Of a DNA stretch of 55,029 nucleotides, positions 7,516-15,906 are shown one piece after another. The position numbers and the translations under genes were made by a program. The notes beneath the pieces are model-generated. The model searched no databases. It was not told where the DNA came from and worked only from the letters and a program-made list of their open reading frames with translations. This DNA comes from an uncultured Lachnospiraceae bacterium (GTDB lineage: Bacteria; Bacillota; Clostridia; Lachnospirales; Lachnospiraceae). Numbering within the stretch: the stretch's first letter is position 1; the number at the start of each line of letters is the position of its first letter. Location of the stretch: contig CAJTUA010000025.1 in assembly GCA_910579615.1 (NCBI GenBank), positions 1 through 55,029 of the forward strand, given 5' to 3'.

Positions 7516-9738
7516 TTATGGAGCTGGATTTGGAGCTGGACTCAATGTTAACCAATAAATCTGGCTTGCTTGGCTCTGTTTACCATCACCATATTTAATT
7601 GTAAATATAATTGGAGCTGTAACAGTTCCCGTGCCTGGTGTCAGGTTCTTAAACGCATCTGTTTCGAAAGTAATGGTTATCACATCCCCCACCTTCGTTG
7701 CCTGCATCGAAATGTCCTGATTATTCCAAGTTAGTTCACCAACATTGGAAATCTTAACATCCTTACTACAGGTAATCGTAAATGTCCTGTACTTATCCTC
7801 TTTCTCCAGTAATCCTCCCGCGGTCATCGATTTCGAAATTATATTCTCTATCGTTACATCCTCGTGCAATTTAATGCTGACACCTTCGGTAAGTTTCTGC
7901 CCGTTACTCATTACGATTGTCAGCGGATATTCCTTATCCAAATCAACACCGTAATTCTGGAAGAATCTATCAAAGTGCGCTGTCGTAAGTGTAATCTTAT
8001 AAGCTCCATTTTCCGTAACCAACGTATAGTCTGTAATATCCTCACCCATGAACGTTAACTTTTCTACATTGGTCTTAGCATACTCCTCACCGTTCTTCGG
8101 GAACGTCAGCCCCGGCTCAACCACAAACTCATAAGATTCACCCGGTGTAAGCCCATGTGTAACGGTAAATGTCTTCTTAACCTTTACCTTCGCACCAGAC
8201 AGAACCGTCAGGACAGCCTTATCAATCACTTCACCATTCTTAAGCGTAATCTTTACCGCCTGTTCCTCCCCACGGGTTGTCACTGCCGTCTCATATGCGG
8301 AAGTATCCGTGATTTTCACATGAATAACGCCCGCATCCTTGGTCGATGTGAACTTCAGCTGCTTACCGCCGCAGGTAATCTCTTTAACATCGGTATCCGA
8401 AAATTCCTTACCCAGCGCAATATCAAAGTTCAGGTCCTTTGCCGGAGCGCCCTCCTGCTTTACAATGGAAAGCACACCGTCCGCCTTCATGGTAACCGCG
8501 CTTGTATCGCTGTCCGCAGCCACGCTTAACGTACCGCCGCCCGGATAATCCCCTACCACAAATTGATAACTTAACGATTCCGGCTGCCAAACCAGCGTAC
8601 TCTCAAGGCGTCCCTTCTTACGGATATGTACGGTTGCCCCCGTCGGCGCTTTCTCCTGGCTGATTTTCACCGTTTCTGACGTAATCGCCGTCCATGTCGC
8701 ATCGTCTTTGAGCTGCTCGCCGGCCTCCACAACCGTATACTCATAAGGATTCTTCGCCGATGGCTTCTCTATGATTACCTCTTTCTCCTCAGAATCCTTT
8801 ATCTCCTTCAATGTAAATAACAACGTAGAAGCATTTGCAAATCCCGGCTCAATATTGCCCCCGGCTGTCTCAGGCTTTGGCGCTTCCTCCTGTGCAAGAA
8901 CCGTCAATGTCGCCGACGCGGACGGTAATTTCTTCTCCGTCGCCGCAACGCGGATTAAAATCTTTGTATCGACTCCATTCGCCCCATACGCCGCCGTCGC
9001 AACCTTTGCGATATCCAACGTCTTTTCGGTGATTGCGGTCCAGTCCGCCGCCGTTTCCAATTTATACTCCTGCTTGTCATTCACCGTAACCGTACCCGGG
9101 TGCTTTACGGTCAGGTTCGGCGCGGATGCCTGCTTCGCCAGCGCAAGCTTTACTTCCTTTGACGGGCGCGCCCCAGCCGAAGTTCCGGTGCCTGCTGCCT
9201 GCCCGGCACGCAAATAAAGCGTTGCCCCCCTCGCATAGAACCTGCGGAAAGCCTCCAGGGTTGCGGTATCCAACTTATCGCCGTTCATGCCCACCTTCTG
9301 CCAGACCGTAGAATCCGCCTTGCGCCAAAACACCTCACGGCCTTGCGCCAACCCTTCATACGTCAGCTTTTCTTCCAGGAAATTATACTTCGCCTTAAAC
9401 GACCTATCCTGCTTTGGAAGCGTCACGGAAATCTCCCCGGACTTGTCTCCCTTAAGCACAAGCACATAATCCTTTGTCTTGCTCACCCATGAGATATCAA
9501 GCACGAAAGTCCCTGCGGTAAATGCCCCGGCACATTCCCATTTTTTCCTCTTTGCATCGGAATAATACAGATAAGAATCCGATGATGTGCTTGTGACCGT
9601 AAGCTCCTCTGTCTCGTAATCAATCTTCGTAACCGTGAGCCCCGCGCCTGCCGCTTTCGCCTTCCCGAGTGGCACCAGCATCGCAGCCACAACCATCAGA
9701 AGCAAAAAGGCAAGCATCTTTTTCCTTTTTTCCTGCAT
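7516..9738 (-). CDS. Large secreted repeat protein, longer paralog
   Basis: A 740-residue protein. The start MQEKRKKMLAFLLL at 9738 is chosen because GGAGG lies six bases upstream; an ATG at 9759 has none. Residues 1 to about 30 are a signal peptide ending AKAAG. The first 400 residues share the YYSDAKRKKWE, LDISWVSKTKDYVLVLKGDK and VFWRKADSTVWQKV signatures with the shorter paralog. The last 350 residues are additional Ig-like beta domains (TFTVTHGLTPGESYEFVVEP and similar). The C-terminus is Pro-rich, LSPAPNPAP, without a sorting signal. Adhesion or a structural surface role is possible, but nothing proves it. The shorter paralog follows 172 bases downstream, probably in the same operon. 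Confidence 0.7.
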   Translation of the reverse strand: MQEKRKKMLAFLLLMVVAAMLVPLGKAKAAGAGLTVTKIDYETEELTVTSTSSDSYLYYSDAKRKKWECAGAFTAGTFVLDISWVSKTKDYVLVLKGDKSGEISVTLPKQDRSFKAKYNFLEEKLTYEGLAQGREVFWRKADSTVWQKVGMNGDKLDTATLEAFRRFYARGATLYLRAGQAAGTGTSAGARPSKEVKLALAKQASAPNLTVKHPGTVTVNDKQEYKLETAADWTAITEKTLDIAKVATAAYGANGVDTKILIRVAATEKKLPSASATLTVLAQEEAPKPETAGGNIEPGFANASTLLFTLKEIKDSEEKEVIIEKPSAKNPYEYTVVEAGEQLKDDATWTAITSETVKISQEKAPTGATVHIRKKGRLESTLVWQPESLSYQFVVGDYPGGGTLSVAADSDTSAVTMKADGVLSIVKQEGAPAKDLNFDIALGKEFSDTDVKEITCGGKQLKFTSTKDAGVIHVKITDTSAYETAVTTRGEEQAVKITLKNGEVIDKAVLTVLSGAKVKVKKTFTVTHGLTPGESYEFVVEPGLTFPKNGEEYAKTNVEKLTFMGEDITDYTLVTENGAYKITLTTAHFDRFFQNYGVDLDKEYPLTIVMSNGQKLTEGVSIKLHEDVTIENIISKSMTAGGLLEKEDKYRTFTITCSKDVKISNVGELTWNNQDISMQATKVGDVITITFETDAFKNLTPGTGTVTAPIIFTIKYGDGKQSQASQIYWLTLSPAPNPAP

Positions 9739-9862
9739 CTCGTTCCTCCATTCCGACATGTCATTTTTCCGTCCATTGATTCCCTGACATATCTAAACTG
9801 TTCATGATTCCTTTCATCTATTATTATCGGCACAATCCCAAAATTTCTTAATACTTTTTTCG

Positions 9863-11335
9863 CTATTCCCCCTTTTTCCACGGCGAATCAATATACTGCC
9901 CTGCATTTGGCAATTTCGTTGGGATTGCAATTGTCGGGGTCGGGCTTGGTGTCGGGGTCGGCCGGTGCGCATAGGCATAATCCGCATCCTCCTGCGTCAT
10001 CAGCGCCCCTTTTGTATAATTCACCGCGGCATTCCACAAAAGCCATCCCGTGTGCCCGGTATCATAGGTTGCCTCAATCTCCTCGCGCACCTGCTTTGGC
10101 CCATACTTAATATAATGGCGCAGATAGGATGCCGTAAAATCCTGCAGCCAAGGCCGCACCTCGGCGCGCTTGCGGTAATCCGGAATGCCGGAGAGGACTT
10201 TGTTTGAATCCTGCAGCGCCGCGTAAATCATCTTGTACGGCTCCGTGTCCGGATGTTCAATTCCGTAATAGCCGTCCGAGTAGTGCGAAGGGTAAATCAT
10301 TGGGCAGATATAGTCCAGATACAGCGCCAGCTCCTGATAATCCTGCCCAACAATCCTCTGGTCCACGGCACTGCGGATAACCGCGCCAAACAAATCGGCG
10401 GAGACAAAAATCCCCATCGGCTTCATCTTCTCACACATATATTTCACCGCAGCCGAAATCGCCTCAATTTTCGTTGTCTCACCGTCCCCAAACACCAGCT
10501 CAGAGATTTTGCCCTCCGTCGGGAAACGGACATAGTCAAAATTGATTTCATCAAATCCGATATCCGCGATATTCTGCGCTATTTCAACATAATAATCAAG
10601 CACTTCCTGGTTGGTCGGGTCCAGCCATCCAAGCCCCTTGTAATCCTTGTACACGCTCCCATCGCTCAGATGCAGCCCAAGCTCCGGCTTCGTGCGCACA
10701 AGCAGCGGGTCTTTGAACGCCACGACACGGGCAATCAGGTAAACCCCGTGCTCCTTCATTGTCTTTACAAAATCCCCGATATTCGGGATAAAGGAGCGCG
10801 CAGTGCCAAAGCTGTCAATCAGCTCGCCCGTCATCTCATAGGTGATACGCCCGTCATCGTCCTTGATATCAATTACAACCGTGTTCAGCTCCGTATCATC
10901 CATCAGCTCCAAAACATAATCCATCCGGTTGCGCAGCGCATCCGAGGTCATATAAATTCCCTTAGAGCGCGTCTTTGTCCTCGTATCAACAAAATCCTCC
11001 ATCCAAAGCTCCTCCTCGGGAACCACGACCTCCACTTCATCCTCCTTTGCCGGCACGCTCCACATGCCGTAAGGACCGGATACCACCGATTCCTCTCCCC
11101 CCTCATCCTGCACAGGAGTCGGAGCAGCCGTCGGGGTCGGAACCGGGCTTGGCGGTGCCTCCTCCGCTTCCGGGCGGTTCATGCGCTCCTTTAGCGCCAG
11201 AAAAACCCCCACCCCAACCGCAAGCGCGCAAAGGAAAATAAACAGCATCAGAAAAATTTCCTTTCCCTTTATCTTTCTCCTTCCCCCGCGGCGAAAATCC
11301 CTTGTAAAATCCAATCCGCCTTTTCTTCTGCCCAT
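9863..11335 (-). CDS. Membrane-anchored DUF4015 putative glycoside hydrolase
   Basis: A 490-residue protein with a basic N-terminus, one membrane segment (about 28-47, EIFLMLFIFLCALAVGVGVF), a Pro/Thr-rich stalk, and a TIM-barrel-like domain from about 120 to 440. The latter has SKGIYMTSDALRN, NTVVIDIKDDDGRITYE, FDEINFDYVRFPTEG and LDYICPMIYPSHY, the typical strands of the DUF4015 (GHL) glycosidase-like family. Acidic residues in DEINFDYVRFP are the likely active site by analogy. The stalk and the tail contain the repeat PTPTPSPTPT. It would face outside the cell and act on a cell-surface or environmental polysaccharide; substrate unknown. GAGGTG precedes the ATG. Confidence 0.8.
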   Translation of the reverse strand: MGRRKGGLDFTRDFRRGGRRKIKGKEIFLMLFIFLCALAVGVGVFLALKERMNRPEAEEAPPSPVPTPTAAPTPVQDEGGEESVVSGPYGMWSVPAKEDEVEVVVPEEELWMEDFVDTRTKTRSKGIYMTSDALRNRMDYVLELMDDTELNTVVIDIKDDDGRITYEMTGELIDSFGTARSFIPNIGDFVKTMKEHGVYLIARVVAFKDPLLVRTKPELGLHLSDGSVYKDYKGLGWLDPTNQEVLDYYVEIAQNIADIGFDEINFDYVRFPTEGKISELVFGDGETTKIEAISAAVKYMCEKMKPMGIFVSADLFGAVIRSAVDQRIVGQDYQELALYLDYICPMIYPSHYSDGYYGIEHPDTEPYKMIYAALQDSNKVLSGIPDYRKRAEVRPWLQDFTASYLRHYIKYGPKQVREEIEATYDTGHTGWLLWNAAVNYTKGALMTQEDADYAYAHRPTPTPSPTPTIAIPTKLPNAGQYIDSPWKKGE

Positions 11336-11391
11336 GGCACACCTCGCTTTTCTCTACCGCCCATTGCCGCATCCGCCTCTTTTGCCGCTGC

Positions 11392-11438
11392 AAAAACAAC
11401 GAAACCGGCCATCAGGGCTCTTCCCTGCCGCCGGTTCG
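11392..11438 (-). terminator. Intrinsic terminator after the SEC-C protein gene
   Basis: On the minus strand AACCGGC and CAGGG pair with CCCTG and GCCGGTT, followed by TTCGTTGTTTTT. It starts about 37 bases after the stop codon of the SEC-C gene. Confidence 0.8.
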
Positions 11439-11474
11439 TCCATCCCGCTTTCAGCGTATGCTTTTTTGTGGCTT

Positions 11475-11981
11475 TTATGCATTCCGCCCACAGCAGAATT
11501 TATACTTTTTGCCGCTCCCGCACGGGCACGGTTCATTCCTGCCAATCTTTTTCTCCTTCACAATCGTCCCGGACTTTTTCTGCTCCAGATACAGCTCCTT
11601 CCTGCGCTCCTTCGTCAGAAGCTCATCCCATGCAGGGAGGTTGTAAAGCCAGTCCGCCTCCGCCTTGACCATCTCTTTGTAGAGGGTTTCTTTGTCAAAG
11701 CCAAGATTTACCTGCGTATCCTCCGTCATCTCCTCTATCGGGTTTTTGGTTTTCAGGCTGTCATTGATGCCGTCCAGAAACCCCGTCATAATCTTAACCG
11801 AGGTGCCGTATTTTTCTGCCAGTTCCTTCACCGTTCCGGTCACAACCTCATCCGGTGCCGCCAAAAGCTTTTCATAAATTCCCTGTTCCACCGAAAAATA
11901 ACTGCCCCAGTAAAGCTGCCCCTCTTTCTTATTCATGTCCTTTGCGTAGGCTTCCTCTCTCCATTCCTGTAATAAGCTCAT
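11475..11981 (-). CDS. SEC-C motif (zinc-binding) protein
   Basis: A 168-residue protein. The C-terminal GRNEPCPCGSGKKYKFCCG is a full SEC-C zinc-binding motif as found at the end of SecA and in many stand-alone proteins. The first 140 residues are helical and have no motif I recognise; the segment VKELAEKYGTSVKIMTGFLDG resembles the short helical domain often paired with SEC-C. Role unknown; such proteins are thought to bind nucleic acid or the ribosome/Sec apparatus. GAGGG lies about eight bases before the ATG. A terminator follows the gene, so it is probably monocistronic. Confidence 0.75.
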   Translation of the reverse strand: MSLLQEWREEAYAKDMNKKEGQLYWGSYFSVEQGIYEKLLAAPDEVVTGTVKELAEKYGTSVKIMTGFLDGINDSLKTKNPIEEMTEDTQVNLGFDKETLYKEMVKAEADWLYNLPAWDELLTKERRKELYLEQKKSGTIVKEKKIGRNEPCPCGSGKKYKFCCGRNA

Positions 11982-12030
11982 ATGAATCCCTCGTTCCTTT
12001 CCATAATTTTTTGTATGAATCTGAATTTTT

Positions 12031-12060
12031 TTGCATAGCTTTCAAAATCGCGGTTATAAT
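12031..12060 (+). promoter_or_regulatory. Promoter of the candidate small RNA
   Basis: TTGCAT (12031-12036), 18 bases, TATAAT (12055-12060) on the plus strand. No plus-strand protein gene follows; the next plus-strand signal is the terminator ending at 12226. Confidence 0.6.
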
Positions 12061-12066
12061 ATGACT

Positions 12067-12226
12067 ATCCACTTAACATGTGGCGCCGGTTCCGGAATTC
12101 CCCCTCCGGTTCCGGCAATAACAGGAAACGCCAAACCCATTTGCCGTTTCCTGATGCGAAAGATAAGAAAAAAATACTTATCCTCCCCTTTTTGGGAACT
12201 GCCGCGTACCGTGGCAGTTCTTTTTT
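12067..12226 (+). ncRNA. Candidate orphan small RNA of about 160 nt
   Basis: Lies between two minus-strand genes and reads against them. It has its own promoter and ends in a strong intrinsic terminator (GAACTGCC 12196-12203 / GGCAGTTC 12213-12220, then six T). Between them are further possible stems: CCAC/GTGG, GCCGG-TT-CCGG with its mirror CCGG-TT-CCGGC, CAGGAAACG/CGTTTCCTG, and GATAAG/CTTATC. I do not recognise it as 6S, SRP, tmRNA, RNase P or a known riboswitch. The only open frame crossing it begins upstream of the predicted transcript and has no ribosome site. Its 3' end overlaps the stop codon of the response regulator, so it may also act as an antisense end. Confidence 0.5.
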
Positions 12227-12992
12227 AATTCATGCTGCTTATCGCCTTCCTGCGCTCAAAGAACTCATCCACGGCATGGATAATATCCGCGGGGGGCATT
12301 GTCTTTAATAAATACCCTTCCGGTTTTAGCGCCATAACCTCCAAAACGCTCTCCTTGTCGCCCTTGCTTGTCAGGAAAATCACCGGGATATCCGCGAACT
12401 CCGTCTCCGTGCGTATCATCTCAAGCACCTGTTTGCCGTCACAGACCGGCATCTCGTAATCCAAAAGTACAAGGTCCGGACGGTTCAGCGTCAGATACTT
12501 AATCGCCATCATCCCGGAATTCGCAAGAATCACCTGGTAATGGTCCTCAAGCCACCCCTTCACACTGCGCAGCATCGCGCCGGAGTCGTCCACAACAAGA
12601 ATTTTCTTTTTATTATGCTTTCCATATTTCTTTACATAATTGTCAATCTCCGTACCTGCCTCCGCAACGTTAATCGGGCGCTTAAACTCGATTGGCACCA
12701 TATGCTTCGGAATCAGTTTTTCAACTGCCCAGATATCATCCGGGTCACCCATGATAAAAATCGAGGTATCGTCCTCCACCGCCCTGTCCTTTATATAATT
12801 CAGCGCCTGCTGCTGCCCCGCCAGCTGTTCATCCGCGTAAATTAAAATCGCCGCATTCGAATTCTTAAAGCGGCTGATGGCATCCATGTCCGCCTTTACA
12901 AGCAACACCTCATAAGACAGCTCTTCAAATCTTTTTTTCAGGGACATAATGATGTAACTTTGTGTCTCTGCAACAATCATGATATTATGCAT
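12225..12992 (-). CDS. Two-receiver response regulator without output domain
   Basis: A 255-residue protein. Residues 1 to about 120 look like a degenerate receiver (MIVAETQSYIIMSLKKRF, a strand ILIYAD in place of the phospho-Asp, and EFKRPINV). From about 130 a complete receiver follows: VVDDSGAMLRSVK acidic pair, LVLLDYEMPVCDG with the phospho-acceptor Asp, FLTSKGD and YLLKTMPP. No DNA-binding or enzymatic domain. It is probably a signal relay like CheY/Spo0F; partner kinase not seen here. The start at 12992 is chosen over 13076 because GAGAGG lies just upstream. Its leader has the GC hairpin-ribosome site shared with two other genes. Confidence 0.82.
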   Translation of the reverse strand: MHNIMIVAETQSYIIMSLKKRFEELSYEVLLVKADMDAISRFKNSNAAILIYADEQLAGQQQALNYIKDRAVEDDTSIFIMGDPDDIWAVEKLIPKHMVPIEFKRPINVAEAGTEIDNYVKKYGKHNKKKILVVDDSGAMLRSVKGWLEDHYQVILANSGMMAIKYLTLNRPDLVLLDYEMPVCDGKQVLEMIRTETEFADIPVIFLTSKGDKESVLEVMALKPEGYLLKTMPPADIIHAVDEFFERRKAISSMN

Positions 12993-13020
12993 AATTCCTC
13001 TCATTCTGCCGCCGGGCGGC
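12993..13020 (-). promoter_or_regulatory. GC hairpin fused to a ribosome binding site, copy 2
   Basis: On the minus strand GCCGCC pairs with GGCGGC (13020-13008), followed by AGAATGAGAGGAATT and the start codon. It closely matches the leader of gatB. Confidence 0.55.
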
Positions 13021-13155
13021 ACAGCATTCTGCAAAGTTTTTCCGGAAAGCCCCGCAAAATGCCTCCTTATTTCCACGCTATTATAACAGATTTCTTTTTT
13101 CTTGTCCAGTAAAACGCGCCCGGGATTCTACTTCTTAAGAAATTTTAAGATTTTC

Positions 13156-13467
13156 CTACTCTTCCTTTTTCTTCTGCGCACCGCCCGATGCCCCTGTTAG
13201 TTCCTCTGCCTGCTCCTTTTTTCTTGCTTTATGCAGTTCATGGAGCGTCGTATCCCCTTCCCTGCGCTCGGACATCATCGCAAACATCCGAATCAATATA
13301 TGCAGAAAAATCGGCACAAAAATCGTGCAGAGCACACATCCCAAAAACATCCCGTTCGAGTAAGGCTTTGCCGCAAGCGCCGCGAAAAAGGTCGCCACAT
13401 ACATGCCAAGCAATGCCACAACACAGGCAATTGCTGCAATCCGGGCGCCCTTGGTTACTTTTTTCAT
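13156..13467 (-). CDS. Small two-helix membrane protein
   Basis: 103 residues with two hydrophobic segments (about 9-32, AAIACVVALLGMYVATFFAAL, and 39-62, GMFLGCVLCTIFVPIFLHIL) and a charged C-terminal tail rich in Lys and Glu. Both ends are probably cytosolic. The gene begins 45 bases after the stop of rarA on the same strand, and AGGAGTG lies about ten bases before the ATG. No family with known function is recognised. It may be co-transcribed with rarA. Confidence 0.65.
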   Translation of the reverse strand: MKKVTKGARIAAIACVVALLGMYVATFFAALAAKPYSNGMFLGCVLCTIFVPIFLHILIRMFAMMSERREGDTTLHELHKARKKEQAEELTGASGGAQKKKEE

Positions 13468-13512
13468 TCCGCCAACACTCCTTTCCTTTATAAAATTAAT
13501 TTTTTACCGCTT

Positions 13513-14832
13513 TTACTCTTTTCCAATTTTCTTAAAATACTCCTGTATCGTCTTTTCGTACCCATTATCCGACGGCACATAAAATTTTCTGTCTTTATAT
13601 ACATCGGGCAGATACTGTTGCCGGACATAGTGGTTCTCGTACTCATGTGCGTACTTGTACCCAATCCCGCGCGCAAGGTTTGCCGCGCCCGGATAATGCG
13701 CATCCTGCAGATACGGCGGAATCGGCGGGGTTTTATCGTTCTCCACCGCCTGCATCGCCGCGTCAATCGCCACAATGGAAGAATTGCTTTTTGGCGCACA
13801 TGCCACATAAGCCGCCGCCTGCGCAAGTACAATCCGCCCCTCCGGCATACCAAGCCTCTCCACCGCGGCGGCGGCCGCCGTTGCCACAATAAGCGCATTT
13901 GGGTCGGCATTGGAAACATCCTCCGCCGCGCAAATCATAATGCGCCGCGCGATAAAGGCAACCTCCTCCCCGGCATAGAGCATCCGCGCAAGATAGTAAA
14001 CCGCCGCGTCCGGGTCGGAGCCCCGCATACTCTTGATAAACGCAGAAATGGTATCGTAATGGTTATCGCCCTTTTTGTCGTATTTGAGCGTCCGCTTCTG
14101 GATGCATTCGGCGGCAACCTCAAGCGTGATGTAAATTTTCCCGTCCCCGCTTTTTTCGGTTGTAAGCACGCCAAGCTCCAACGCATTGAGCGCGGAGCGC
14201 GCGTCCCCGTTTGCCGCATCCGCCAGAAACTGTGCCGCGTCCTCACAAAGCACCGTACCAAACGCGCCCATGCCGCGCTCCCTGTCTTTTGCCGCACGCA
14301 ACAGCAGCGCCGTGATATTCTCGCGCGTCAGCGGTTTTAACTCAAAAATCAGGGAGCGGGAAATCAATGCGCTGTTAACCTCAAAATACGGATTTTCCGT
14401 TGTCGCACCAATCAGGATAATGGTTCCGTCCTCCACAAACGGGAGCAGGTAATCCTGCTGCCCCTTGTTGAAGCGGTGAATCTCGTCCACAAACAGAATC
14501 GTCTTCTTCCCGTACATGCCGAGATTGTTTTTTGCCGCCGACACTGCTTCCTCCATATCTTTTTTCCCGGCACTCGTCGCATTGATCTGCAAAAATTCCG
14601 CACTCGTCGTGTTCGCAACCACCTTCGCGAGCGTTGTCTTGCCGGTGCCCGGCGGACCGTAAAAAATGACGGAGCCCAGCTTGTCCGCCTTGATGGCGCG
14701 GTAGAGCAGCTTGCCTTTCCCGACAATGTGCTCCTGCCCGACCACCTCCTCAAGCGTGCGCGGGCGCATGCGCGAGGCAAGCGGAGAGGCGTTCTGCTGT
14801 TCCTTTTCCCGCATATAGTCAAATAAGTCCAT
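13513..14832 (-). CDS. rarA: Replication-associated recombination protein RarA/MgsA (AAA+ ATPase)
   Basis: A 439-residue clamp-loader-like ATPase that acts at stalled replication forks. The N-terminus MDLFDYMREKEQQNASPLASRMRP is family-typical. Walker A is GPPGTGKTTLAK, Walker B is LFVDEIHRF, sensor 1 is IGATTENPYFEV, and the arginine-bearing SALISRS follows. The C-terminal half has the tetramerization region SAFIKSMRGSDPDAAVYYLARM and YPGAANLARG. Length is normal. AAAGGAAC sits just before the ATG. The leader carries two tandem copies of the repeated structured element, which end about 20 bases before the start codon. Confidence 0.95.
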   Translation of the reverse strand: MDLFDYMREKEQQNASPLASRMRPRTLEEVVGQEHIVGKGKLLYRAIKADKLGSVIFYGPPGTGKTTLAKVVANTTSAEFLQINATSAGKKDMEEAVSAAKNNLGMYGKKTILFVDEIHRFNKGQQDYLLPFVEDGTIILIGATTENPYFEVNSALISRSLIFELKPLTRENITALLLRAAKDRERGMGAFGTVLCEDAAQFLADAANGDARSALNALELGVLTTEKSGDGKIYITLEVAAECIQKRTLKYDKKGDNHYDTISAFIKSMRGSDPDAAVYYLARMLYAGEEVAFIARRIMICAAEDVSNADPNALIVATAAAAAVERLGMPEGRIVLAQAAAYVACAPKSNSSIVAIDAAMQAVENDKTPPIPPYLQDAHYPGAANLARGIGYKYAHEYENHYVRQQYLPDVYKDRKFYVPSDNGYEKTIQEYFKKIGKE

Positions 14833-14852
14833 ATTGTTCCTTTCTTATTTTA

Positions 14853-14951
14853 AGTTCCGCATATGTCCTTCCAGTCCCTCGCATGGCAGAGGCAATTTCT
14901 GTCCGCTCCGCTCCCATAAATTCCCTCTGGGCACTGTACGGACATATGCTG
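14853..14951 (-). repeat. Repeated structured leader element, copy 2 (proximal to rarA)
   Basis: 99 bases. On the minus strand it opens CAGCATATGTCC and closes GGACATATGCGGAACT. The inner stem is CAGAGG plus AATTT with AAATT plus CCTCTG; the loop holds GGGAGCGGAGCGGAC. The 3' end is about 15 bases before the rarA ribosome site. Confidence 0.8.
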
Positions 14952-14957
14952 TTTTTA

Positions 14958-15056
14958 AGTTCCGCATATGTCCTTCCAGTTCCTCGCATGGCAGAGGCAA
15001 TTTCTGTCCGCTCCGCTCCCATAAATTCCCTCTGGGCACTGTACGGACATATGCTG
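14958..15056 (-). repeat. Repeated structured leader element, copy 3 (distal to rarA)
   Basis: Tandem neighbour of copy 2, repeat period 105 bases. The only difference noticed is a CC/TT change near 14877 and 14981. A worn third start may follow at 15063-15085, where AAGTTTTGCGCGATATGTC resembles the element's edge. Confidence 0.8.
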
Positions 15057-15081
15057 TTTTTTAAGTTTTGCGCGATATGTC

Positions 15082-15109
15082 TTGCATTTTCCCTGTTCTG
15101 TGCTATGAT
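15082..15109 (+). promoter_or_regulatory. Promoter of the DUF4250 gene
   Basis: TTGCAT (15082-15087), 16 bases, TATGAT (15104-15109). About 46 bases before the start codon. Confidence 0.55.
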
Positions 15110-15154
15110 TGGGGGGAAGGTTTCAAAATCTATCCCAACCACGGAGGTACCCTT

Positions 15155-15328
15155 ATGCTGCCAAACGACCCTGTCATGCTTCTTAGCTACATCAACCTAA
15201 AGCTCCGCGATTTTTACCCATCCCTGGATGCTCTCTGCGAAGACCTTGACATTGATATGCAGGAGCTTACCGAAAAGCTTGCCGCCATCGGCTGTCATTA
15301 CGACGCAGAGCAAAACCGTTTTGCCTAA
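15155..15328 (+). CDS. DUF4250 domain protein
   Basis: A 57-residue protein, MLPNDPVMLLSYINLKLRD onward, which covers the whole of the DUF4250 family. Members are short and helical; their function is unknown. The segment SLDALCEDLDIDMQELTEKLAAIGCHYD looks like a small helix-turn-helix fold. The ATG at 15155 is chosen because GGAGG lies nine bases upstream; the frame is open further upstream but has no ribosome site. Its stop overlaps the stop of the convergent vanZ-like gene by four bases. Confidence 0.85.
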   Translation: MLPNDPVMLLSYINLKLRDFYPSLDALCEDLDIDMQELTEKLAAIGCHYDAEQNRFA

Positions 15329-15861
15329 ACACCGCCTTCTTTCTTTTGTGGCATGTCCACCGGTTGTGCTTTCAGCCGCTTCTTCCACCTTTTTATCATA
15401 ATGCCGAGCAGCGTCGCAAAAAGTATCCCCAAAAGCGCACCCGCTGTATCAACGAGCACATCGCGCAGCTCGCCGCTGCGCCCCGGCACAAATGTCTGGT
15501 GGTACTCATCGCCCGCGGCATAGCAGGCGCAAATCACCACGGCAAGGCCGCATCGGATGCCATACGGGATGGAAAACGAAAAAAGCCAGTACAGCGCAAG
15601 CATCGCAAGCACTGCGTACTCTGTCATATGGGCACATTTGCGCACAAGAAATGAAAGTGTCTCACGCATACTTTCCTGACGCACCGGATTGTCCGGCTCC
15701 ACCCACGGGAGACGCTCATCCATCAGCACCTCCACAAATACATTGCTGCTTTTTGATGACTCTGCTGCGGTCTTTGCCGAAAATGAAAAAATTACTGCCA
15801 TAAGCAGCAGCATCGGCACCGCCGACCAAAGCTTTCTGCCTGCCAATTTCTTACTTTTCAT
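15325..15861 (-). CDS. VanZ-family membrane protein
   Basis: 178 residues with four membrane segments: near 13-29 (AVPMLLLMAVIFSFSA), 78-98, 100-118 and 137-155. The motifs IFSFSAKTAAESS, KCAHMTEYAVLAMLALY and DEYHQTFVPGRSGELRDVLVDTAG are the conserved VanZ-like core (split in two runs here). VanZ itself gives low-level teicoplanin resistance; most relatives in Clostridia have no known role. It is not linked to van genes here, so resistance should not be inferred. Divergent from yigZ. Confidence 0.88.
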   Translation of the reverse strand: MKSKKLAGRKLWSAVPMLLLMAVIFSFSAKTAAESSKSSNVFVEVLMDERLPWVEPDNPVRQESMRETLSFLVRKCAHMTEYAVLAMLALYWLFSFSIPYGIRCGLAVVICACYAAGDEYHQTFVPGRSGELRDVLVDTAGALLGILFATLLGIMIKRWKKRLKAQPVDMPQKKEGGV

Positions 15862-15877
15862 CCCACTTTACCTTTAC

Positions 15878-15906
15878 TTGCACACTTTCCGTATTTTTGG
15901 TATAAT
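15878..15906 (+). promoter_or_regulatory. Promoter of the YigZ-family gene
   Basis: TTGCAC (15878-15883), exactly 17 bases, TATAAT (15901-15906). The start codon is about 108 bases downstream. Confidence 0.7.

Noticed and set aside
10253..11194. 313-residue plus-strand open frame over the DUF4015 gene
   Set aside because: Antisense shadow in a GC-rich gene; no ribosome site or recognisable motif.
13231..14340. 369-residue plus-strand open frame over rarA
   Set aside because: Antisense to rarA and the small membrane protein; no family motif.
14819..15142. Repetitive peptide (GAERTEIASAMRGTGRTYAEL type) encoded across the rarA leader
   Set aside because: It is a translation of the two tandem copies of the structured element; other loci give different frames, so it is not a protein.
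15325..15861. Glycopeptide resistance gene
   Set aside because: VanZ-like membrane proteins are common in Clostridia; no vanHAX or vanRS genes are nearby.
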